Source of the DNA: an uncultured Lachnospiraceae bacterium
Lineage (GTDB): Bacteria; Bacillota; Clostridia; Lachnospirales; Lachnospiraceae
Length of the DNA: 9,990 bases
Direction of reading: 5' to 3'
NCBI GenBank assembly: GCA_902796045.1
Contig: CADBNQ010000006.1
Location: forward strand, 1-9,990
The notes beneath the pieces are model-generated. The model ran no database searches, had not been told where the DNA came from, and saw only the letters and a list, made by a program, of their open reading frames with translations. Below, piece by piece: positions 6,068 to 9,990 of the stretch (positions within the stretch are counted from its first letter, which is position 1; each line of letters starts with the position of its first letter). The position numbers were made by a program, and so were the translations under genes.

Positions 6068-8173
6068 ATGCTGTATATGATTTTAAAAATGTCAACAGTT
6101 ACTTCACTGTATATTCTTCTGACAGTTCTGATCTGGAATAAATACAGAAGCAGTACCCTGAGACCAGCGGATCAGCTTCTGATCGGCGTAATATATGGTC
6201 TTTGTTCTGTGCTCTCTACCCATTATGGCATAGATTACGGAGACATGATGCTGAACGTGCGGGATATCGGACCGCTGGCTGCGGGATTGTTTTTTCATCC
6301 TGTAAGCGGCGTGATCGCCGGCCTGATCGGCGGTATTGAGAGATACATTGTAGGAACATATTTCGGAGTTGGTTCCTACACCCGAATCGCCTGCAGTCTC
6401 TCTACCTGTCTGGCAGGCTTTCTGTCTGTACTATACAACAAAGTTATTTTCCGGGGAAAGAAGCCTTCCCCCATCTATGCTTTCTTTATGGGGGCCGTGA
6501 TGGAAGTCTTCCATATGTATGTGGTTCTCATCACGCACCGGGCAGATATGAAGATGGCTTTTTATGTGGTAAGGATCTGCTCAGTTCCCATGATCATATT
6601 CACAGGTCTGGGACTGGCCTTATCCTCCCTGGTTCTGATGAAGCTGTCAGGGGAATGGCGTACACCTTCCCGGCAGCTTAAAGGCGAAAGAGTTCCTGTA
6701 TCCAGACGGTTTCAGTTCTGGCTTTTTGCTGTCACGTTCACCGTGTTCCTGCTCAACTTTGCTTTCAGCTTTGCCATGCAGACCCAGTCAGCTTTTCAGA
6801 ATGCGCAGACTTCTTTAAAAAAGAATTCTGAGGCACTGAAAACAATATACAGAAGAGCCCTGAATGATATCGATCAGGAGACAAAGGGTACTGACCGGGA
6901 AGAGCTTGCCCTGGCAAGAACATTTGCCACGATGTATATCAACAGCGAAAACCGCTTTGACCTGTATAATTCTTCTGGAAAAGTCATCGTCGGCACCCAC
7001 ATCGGTGAAGTCCTCACTGACGATGAGATGGCTCTCATCCAAAGCAAGCTTGACAAGAAGTCCTTCATCCTCACCCTGTCCGGAACCGAGTATCTGTGCC
7101 GGTCGGATGAACTCGAAAACGATTTGACGCTTCTGACCATGCTGCCTACGGAGGAGGTGTATGCCAGCAGAGATGCGCAGGCCTACGAGAACACCTTTGC
7201 CAATATCCTGCTGTTCACTGTCATCTATATTCTGATCTCGTATCTTGTGCAGCAGATTATTGTCAATAATCTGAACATGATCAACCGTTCCCTGGACAGA
7301 ATCACCAACGGCAACCTGAACGAGGTCGTTGAGGTGAGAGACTCCACCGAATTTGCATCTTTGTCTGATGATATCAACCATACCGTTGATGCATTGAAGG
7401 GATACATTGAAGCGGCGGAAAAGAGAATCGAGCAGGAGCTGATCTTTGCCCATACCATACAGGATGCCGCTCTCCCGAAGAATTTCACCTTCCCCCGGTC
7501 GGAGTTCGAGTTGTACGCTTCCATGGATCCGGCCAAAGAGGTCGGGGGAGACTTCTATGATTTCTTCTTTGTCGACATGGACAGAATAGCACTGGTGATA
7601 GCGGATGTATCCGGAAAGGGAATTCCGGCTTCCCTGTTCATGATGCGGGCCAAGACAGCAATCCGCAGTCTGGCAGAGTCCGGCAGCAGTCCTGCCGAGA
7701 TCTTCTACAAAGCAAATAATTCGCTCTGTGAAGGAAATGATGCGGAAATGTTCGTGACAGCCTGGATTGGCATCATCGATCTCAACACCGGCAAGATGAC
7801 CTGTGCCAATGCAGGACATGAATACCCGATGCTGATGCGCGCCGGAGGAGATTACAATCTCTATAAGGACAGACATACGATGCCTCTTGCCACTATTGAA
7901 AACATCAGGGCAAAGGAGTATGTGATTACTTTGGAACCCGGAGACCGCCTGTTTGTATACACCGACGGTATACCGGAAGCCATCAACGAACAGACAGAGG
8001 ATTATGGCACAGACCGCCTGGTCCAGAAACTGAACACGCTGAAGGATGTCTCTACGGTGGAAACACTTCTTTCCGTCCGACAGGATATCAGCATCTTCGC
8101 AGGCAATGCGGAGCAGTTTGATGATATAACGATGCTCTGCTTCTTCTACCACGGAAACGATTCTGAAGAATAA
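6068..8173 (+). CDS. Membrane SpoIIE/RsbU-type PP2C phosphatase with 5TMR-LYT sensor and HAMP
   Basis: The 701-residue protein begins with a 5TMR-LYT-like membrane sensor (about 1-200), including the conserved DIGPLAAGLFFHPVSGVIAGLIGG-type stretch seen in LytS proteins. A membrane segment (about 215-240), an extracytoplasmic region (about 240-376) and another membrane segment (about 377-400) follow. Next come a HAMP linker (about 400-450) and the phosphatase domain (about 465-695). Its metal-binding motifs are intact: VGGDFYD with Asp495, ADVSGKG with Asp513, TDG with Asp633 and FDDIT with Asp685/Asp686. Such enzymes usually dephosphorylate an anti-anti-sigma (STAS) protein; no STAS or anti-sigma gene is in the window, so the target is unknown. 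GAGG lies 7 bases before the ATG. Position after the flavodiiron gene suggests sensing of redox or envelope state, by inference. Confidence 0.9.
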   Translation: MLYMILKMSTVTSLYILLTVLIWNKYRSSTLRPADQLLIGVIYGLCSVLSTHYGIDYGDMMLNVRDIGPLAAGLFFHPVSGVIAGLIGGIERYIVGTYFGVGSYTRIACSLSTCLAGFLSVLYNKVIFRGKKPSPIYAFFMGAVMEVFHMYVVLITHRADMKMAFYVVRICSVPMIIFTGLGLALSSLVLMKLSGEWRTPSRQLKGERVPVSRRFQFWLFAVTFTVFLLNFAFSFAMQTQSAFQNAQTSLKKNSEALKTIYRRALNDIDQETKGTDREELALARTFATMYINSENRFDLYNSSGKVIVGTHIGEVLTDDEMALIQSKLDKKSFILTLSGTEYLCRSDELENDLTLLTMLPTEEVYASRDAQAYENTFANILLFTVIYILISYLVQQIIVNNLNMINRSLDRITNGNLNEVVEVRDSTEFASLSDDINHTVDALKGYIEAAEKRIEQELIFAHTIQDAALPKNFTFPRSEFELYASMDPAKEVGGDFYDFFFVDMDRIALVIADVSGKGIPASLFMMRAKTAIRSLAESGSSPAEIFYKANNSLCEGNDAEMFVTAWIGIIDLNTGKMTCANAGHEYPMLMRAGGDYNLYKDRHTMPLATIENIRAKEYVITLEPGDRLFVYTDGIPEAINEQTEDYGTDRLVQKLNTLKDVSTVETLLSVRQDISIFAGNAEQFDDITMLCFFYHGNDSEE

Positions 8174-8194
8174 TGAAACATATGGAGGCAAAAA

Positions 8195-9301
8195 ATGAAA
8201 AAACTCATGATTATGAGTGCAGTACTTCTGGTACTGAGTACAAGTTTTGCTCTTACAGGCTGCGGCAATACGAGCAGCAGCACAAGCGGTGAGAGCACGA
8301 TCAGCGACAGCAAAAGCGAGACTACAAGCGAAAGTACAGGCGTCAGCAAAGCTGAAACTGCTGCCTATAACTGCCCCGGTACAGGATTCGGCTTTGACCT
8401 TCCGGAGAGCGTGAAGTTAACCAATGGGTTTCTGGTTATGCATGATGAAGGCGATGTAGATTATGACAGCGGCGTTATGAATGGCTGGCCGGTGTATTTC
8501 GATGTCTCAGAAGAGAAATATAACTCGATAACAGAGGCAGACGCAGGCAAGTTTCATTCCGGATTCTCTTTCCAGATCATGTGCGTGAAAGATGTGGATA
8601 CAGAAGAAGAGGCAAAAGATAAGATATTGGCCCTGGTTAAAAAGATAAAGGGGGAAGTCGGCGAGGAAGATAGAGCATCATGCAGCAAATTCAAGATGAT
8701 CCATAAGGAAAACGGCTACATATGGCTGGCATCCACGAACGAAAGGTCAGACAACATCCGGGAAGATTGCAAAGACGAGTATAATGCATTCTACGATGCC
8801 ACTGATGAGATCATAAGCAACATGAAGTTTTTTACTCCCCAGGTATGGCATGGCGCTGAAGAAGGAACATCCGTCTCTTTCGAGACCGTCAATCTTGATG
8901 GCAATCCGGTGAATTCCAAAGCGCTTTTTGCGCAGAACAAGGTGACTATGATCAACATTTGGGCCACAAGCTGCGGCCCCTGCATCCAGGAGCTGCCGGA
9001 ACTGGAGGCTATGGACAAGGAATTCGAAAAGAAGGGCGGCGCCATCATCGGTCTGTTGGATGACGTATGGGTGAGCAACATGAAATATCTTGACGAAGCG
9101 CAGTCTATCATTAAGGAAAACGGCGTAACCTACCCCAACCTGTGCGCATGGGAGGGGTACAATGATGTGCTGTCGCATGTTGGAACTCCTACCACTTATT
9201 TCGTGGACAGTCAGGGGAGGATTCTCGGAGATCCCATCCTTGGCGCTAATCCCAAAAAGTATAGAGAAAGAATGGAGGAGTATCTTTCACAGGCAGAATG
9301 A
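8195..9301 (+). CDS. Thioredoxin-fold (TlpA/ResA-like) lipoprotein
   Basis: The 368-residue precursor has a lipoprotein signal: basic MKK, a hydrophobic core, and lipobox LTGC with Cys23 as the lipidated residue. A Ser/Thr/Glu-rich linker (about 25-55) would extend from the membrane. Residues about 57-215 form a region I do not recognise, starting near Cys60. The C-terminal about 145 residues are a TlpA/ResA-type thioredoxin domain: active site WATSCGPC with Cys260 and Cys263, then VGTPTTYFVD with the cis-proline Pro332. It should act on the outer face of the membrane as a thiol-disulfide oxidoreductase, more likely reducing than oxidising by family; direction is not shown. GGAGG precedes the ATG, which lies 21 bases after the phosphatase gene. 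The electron donor (CcdA-like protein) is not in the window. Confidence 0.9.
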   Translation: MKKLMIMSAVLLVLSTSFALTGCGNTSSSTSGESTISDSKSETTSESTGVSKAETAAYNCPGTGFGFDLPESVKLTNGFLVMHDEGDVDYDSGVMNGWPVYFDVSEEKYNSITEADAGKFHSGFSFQIMCVKDVDTEEEAKDKILALVKKIKGEVGEEDRASCSKFKMIHKENGYIWLASTNERSDNIREDCKDEYNAFYDATDEIISNMKFFTPQVWHGAEEGTSVSFETVNLDGNPVNSKALFAQNKVTMINIWATSCGPCIQELPELEAMDKEFEKKGGAIIGLLDDVWVSNMKYLDEAQSIIKENGVTYPNLCAWEGYNDVLSHVGTPTTYFVDSQGRILGDPILGANPKKYRERMEEYLSQAE

Positions 9302-9333
9302 CATCCACAGATCCGATAGATACGTATTGATAC

Positions 9334-9338
9334 GGAGG
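9334..9338 (+). promoter_or_regulatory. Ribosome binding site fixing the zinc-ribbon protein start
   Basis: GGAGG is followed after 8 bases by the ATG at 9347. An in-frame GTG at 9338 overlaps this site and is therefore unlikely to be the start. Confidence 0.75.
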
Positions 9339-9346
9339 TGCAGGCT

Positions 9347-9844
9347 ATGCGCATGATCAAAAACATACTTTTTAAGGGCAGCAGAGCAGCAAGGAAAGGC
9401 CGCCCAAGATTCGGGAAACACATGTTTGTCGGAGCGCACAGATATGTTTACTACATAGACAAACGGCCTTACTATTATTTCAGTGACCGGCCATATACTG
9501 TTGAAGACGCAACATCATGGAAAAGGCGCGGCCTGTTCTTTTCCTTAGTTATAACTATAATACTCTTAAGTGTACTCTTCGAGGGCGATTCGACTGTGTT
9601 GGGACCCGCGATGGTTCCGTTTTATATCCTGGGTTCATGCCTGACCATATATAATGTATTACGTTTTATCGCATTTTTGACCATACATCCTGAAGAGGAT
9701 CCCATGCTGCAGTCATTCCAGTGCACAGAAGATTTTAAAAAACCCCCCGAGATTACCTGTAAGTACTGTGGAGGTATATTTTCTCACGGAGCACATACAG
9801 TCTGCCCTCATTGCAAAGCAACTATCGAGGATGATGAATCCTGA
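9347..9844 (+). CDS. Small membrane protein with C-terminal zinc ribbon, function unknown
   Basis: I do not recognise a named family for this 165-residue protein. The N-terminal about 58 residues are strongly basic and rich in Tyr and Arg (RYVYYIDKRPYYYF). Two hydrophobic segments follow, at about 62-80 and 88-115. The C-terminus has two CxxC pairs, Cys138/Cys141 and Cys153/Cys156, spaced by 11 residues, typical of a zinc ribbon like those in zinc-ribbon membrane proteins of Firmicutes. The last residues are acidic (EDDES). By the positive-inside rule both ends are likely cytoplasmic. It starts 45 bases after the lipoprotein gene with no terminator between, so it probably ends the operon. The ribbon could bind zinc, or sense redox state by loss of metal; neither is shown. 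Confidence 0.75.
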   Translation: MRMIKNILFKGSRAARKGRPRFGKHMFVGAHRYVYYIDKRPYYYFSDRPYTVEDATSWKRRGLFFSLVITIILLSVLFEGDSTVLGPAMVPFYILGSCLTIYNVLRFIAFLTIHPEEDPMLQSFQCTEDFKKPPEITCKYCGGIFSHGAHTVCPHCKATIEDDES

Positions 9845-9848
9845 ATCT

Positions 9849-9875
9849 AAAAAAAGGAGGGGCAAAAGCCCCTCC
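9849..9875 (-). terminator. Strong intrinsic terminator oriented for the minus strand
   Basis: GGAGGGGC (9856-9863) and GCCCCTCC (9868-9875) form a perfect 8-base-pair, GC-rich stem with a 4-base loop. On the minus strand the stem is followed directly by seven T residues (the A-run at 9849-9855). This ends transcription of the minus-strand gene whose stop is at 9890. For plus-strand transcripts the stem could also slow polymerase, but the bases after it (CATATCTCC) are not a T-run. Confidence 0.85.
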
Positions 9876-9889
9876 CATATCTCCTATTT

Positions 9890-9990
9890 TCAGCTCTTTA
9901 TCGGCAAAAATGGAATCAGTGCCCCGGCAAGCTGCGGCATCGGCATCGAATGAAGCCATATGTGTCCCGGTCCTGTAATGACTGTATTGA
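9890..9990 (-). CDS. C-terminal end of a probable AIM24/TIGR00266 family protein, 5' part missing
   Basis: Reading the minus strand from 9988, 32 codons are open and end with TGA at 9890-9892. The deduced end contains TGPGHIWLHSMP and LAGALIPFLPIKS. The TGPG-x-x-W-L segment followed by a hydrophobic Ala/Leu stretch and PFLP resembles the C-terminus of AIM24 (TIGR00266) proteins as I remember them; function in bacteria is poorly known. The stop codon is followed after 14 bases by a strong terminator in the same direction, which supports a real gene end. Only about a tenth of the protein is visible, so the family call is tentative. It is convergent with the preceding operon. Confidence 0.65.
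   Translation of the reverse strand, partial: NTVITGPGHIWLHSMPMPQLAGALIPFLPIKS

Noticed and set aside
6815..8191. A 458-codon open frame on the minus strand
   Set aside because: It runs antisense to the phosphatase gene, whose frame carries clear conserved motifs. The translation resembles no family and has no ribosome binding site.
9311..9337. Palindromic-looking stretch before the zinc-ribbon gene
   Set aside because: The outer TCCG/CGGA and inner ATACGTAT pairs have different centres and mismatches between, so no stable hairpin forms.
9768..9953. A 61-codon plus-strand frame over the terminator
   Set aside because: It overlaps the zinc-ribbon gene in another frame, crosses the terminator hairpin, and lies opposite the minus-strand gene end.

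Overview
The window looks like chromosomal DNA from an anaerobic Firmicute of the class Clostridia, plausibly Lachnospiraceae. The reasons are strong AGGAGG-type ribosome binding sites before nearly every gene, moderate GC, a flavodiiron protein with rubredoxin as an oxygen or nitric oxide defence, a 5TMR/SpoIIE-type phosphatase, and a LytS/YesM-type histidine kinase. This placement is inference from gene content, not from a marker gene. I see no tRNA, rRNA, CRISPR array, insertion sequence or phage gene.

Left part (1-2641, minus strand): a three-gene signalling operon read right to left. It starts with a membrane diguanylate cyclase (GGDEF), followed by a small response regulator with an N-terminal XRE/Cro-type helix-turn-helix and a C-terminal receiver domain. 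Last comes a multi-pass histidine kinase of the PF06580 type, whose start overlaps the regulator's end and whose 3' part runs off the window. Kinase and regulator are presumably cognate, and the cyclase adds a c-di-GMP output.

Middle (2642-3923): a non-coding divergent promoter region, then a single class I SAM-dependent methyltransferase of unknown substrate, then a 145-base gap with a good candidate sigma-A promoter.

Right part (3924-9844, plus strand): five closely spaced genes that look like one transcription unit. The first encodes an unusual fusion of the FAD-binding half of an ETF alpha subunit to a short-loop rubredoxin. The second encodes a flavodiiron protein with all diiron ligands and a charged C-terminal tail. 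The simplest reading is that the fusion supplies electrons, through its rubredoxin domain, to the flavodiiron protein for reduction of O2 and/or NO to water or N2O. Then come a membrane SpoIIE/RsbU-type PP2C phosphatase with a 5TMR-LYT sensor, a thioredoxin-fold (TlpA/ResA-like) lipoprotein with a CGPC active site, and a small membrane protein ending in a zinc ribbon. Together they suggest a redox-stress module joining cytoplasmic oxygen/NO removal, extracytoplasmic thiol chemistry and phosphatase signalling. The functional link is inferred from spacing alone.

Right edge (9849-9990): a strong intrinsic terminator oriented for the minus strand, and the last 32 codons of a minus-strand gene that resembles the C-terminus of AIM24/TIGR00266 family proteins.
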